A DNA stretch of 5,834 nt, from assembly GCA_021823555.1 (NCBI GenBank), contig JAKANW010000219.1:1-5834 (forward strand), written 5' to 3'. Position 1 is the first letter of the stretch, and every line of letters begins with the position of its first letter. Position numbers and translations under genes: made by a program. This DNA comes from Chloroflexota bacterium. GTDB taxonomy: Bacteria > Chloroflexota > Anaerolineae > Anaerolineales > Villigracilaceae. This document shows positions 5,466 to 5,834 of this stretch, piece by piece. The notes below the pieces were generated by a model, which saw nothing but the letters and a program-made list of their open reading frames with translations, was not told the origin of the DNA and did no database searches.

Positions 5466-5834
5466 CTACTTGCTCTTTTTTCCGCGCTTCGGTTTGGAAT
5501 CATCTCTGCCGGCCTGCACGGCTGGCAGATACATTCGCTCCACATATTCCTTCACCATGCGCCGCGTGCTAAATTGCGGCGTGACCGTTTTCACGGCATT
5601 CTTGGCGTGCGTGATCCAATCGTGCGGAATACCATCCGAACCGCGGTCGTGGAACAGCGGGACGATTTCATTCTCTAGAATCTGGTACAAACTCTCCGCG
5701 TCTTCATCATCCTGGACTGGCACATTCAGGTCGGCATCCTCCCCGATGGCCCAGCCGTTCTGACCGTTATAGGCCTCGCGCCACCAGCCATCCAACACGG
5801 AGAAGTTAAGCGCGCCGTTGAGCGCGGCCTTCAT
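5466..5834 (-). CDS. Alpha-glucan (glycogen/maltodextrin) phosphorylase, C-terminal part only
   Basis: The last 122 residues of a gene entering from the right edge; the ATG at 5834-5832 is an internal methionine, not the start. The enzyme cleaves alpha-1,4-glucan with phosphate to give glucose 1-phosphate, using PLP. The fragment opens with MKAALNG, the end of the phosphorylase PLP signature (E-A-S-G-x-x-x-M-K-x-x-L-N), so Lys2 of the fragment (codon 5831-5829) is the predicted Schiff-base lysine. FSVLDGWWREAYNGQNGWAIG at 11-31 is typical of the shorter bacterial/archaeal alpha-glucan phosphorylases rather than the muscle type. FSTRRMVKEYVERMYLPA at 88-105 is the closing helix. The end is a lysine-rich tail, SKPKRGKKSK, then TAG. 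More than four-fifths of a typical protein lies outside the window. No terminator is visible between it and the rhodanese gene. Confidence 0.9.
   Translation of the reverse strand: MKAALNGALNFSVLDGWWREAYNGQNGWAIGEDADLNVPVQDDEDAESLYQILENEIVPLFHDRGSDGIPHDWITHAKNAVKTVTPQFSTRRMVKEYVERMYLPAVQAGRDDSKPKRGKKSK

Noticed and set aside
5423..5545. Longer start for the rhodanese at 5545
   Set aside because: The added 41 residues match nothing in the family and overlap the end of the phosphorylase gene.

Overview
The window looks like a piece of a Chloroflexota chromosome, most likely from an Anaerolineae relative. The main reason is the tandem pair of surface lipoproteins with Thr-Pro-rich stalks and an NBR1-like Ig domain, an architecture I associate with that group. 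The taxonomic call is an inference from gene content only. Base composition is moderately G+C rich, genes are tightly packed, and nearly every gene has a clear GGAGG or AAGGAG ribosome binding site.

Left part (1-1865, minus strand): an agmatinase/arginase-family ureohydrolase runs off the left edge (start at 891). Upstream of it on the same strand is a complete DegV/FakB-type fatty-acid-binding protein (1865 to 1002). They are separated by 110 bases, and each is preceded by the same 13-base sequence carrying a TACAAT -10-like element, so each may have its own promoter.

Middle (1866-5056): a 206-base divergent spacer holds a good sigma70-type promoter (TTGACC, 17 bases, TACAAT) reading right, overlapped by two short inverted repeats built from CAATG/CATTG. 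It drives a probable operon: a lysine 2,3-aminomutase with all cofactor ligands and both lysine-specifying aspartates, then, only 5 bases later, one lipoprotein, and 35 bases after that a second lipoprotein. A very strong, symmetrical hairpin terminator (5017-5056) closes the unit.

Right part (5066-5834, minus strand): the C-terminal end of an alpha-glucan (glycogen/maltodextrin) phosphorylase, entering from the right edge and including its probable PLP-binding lysine, is followed after 43 bases by a small single-domain rhodanese. These two converge on the lipoprotein operon and share its bidirectional terminator.

The functional links are loose: amino-acid/polyamine metabolism (ureohydrolase, aminomutase), lipid handling (DegV), storage glucan breakdown (phosphorylase) and sulfur transfer (rhodanese). 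The most unusual element is the apparent co-transcription of a cytoplasmic radical-SAM aminomutase with two exported, look-alike Ig-domain lipoproteins of unknown function. No RNA genes, CRISPR arrays, insertion sequences or integration sites were seen.
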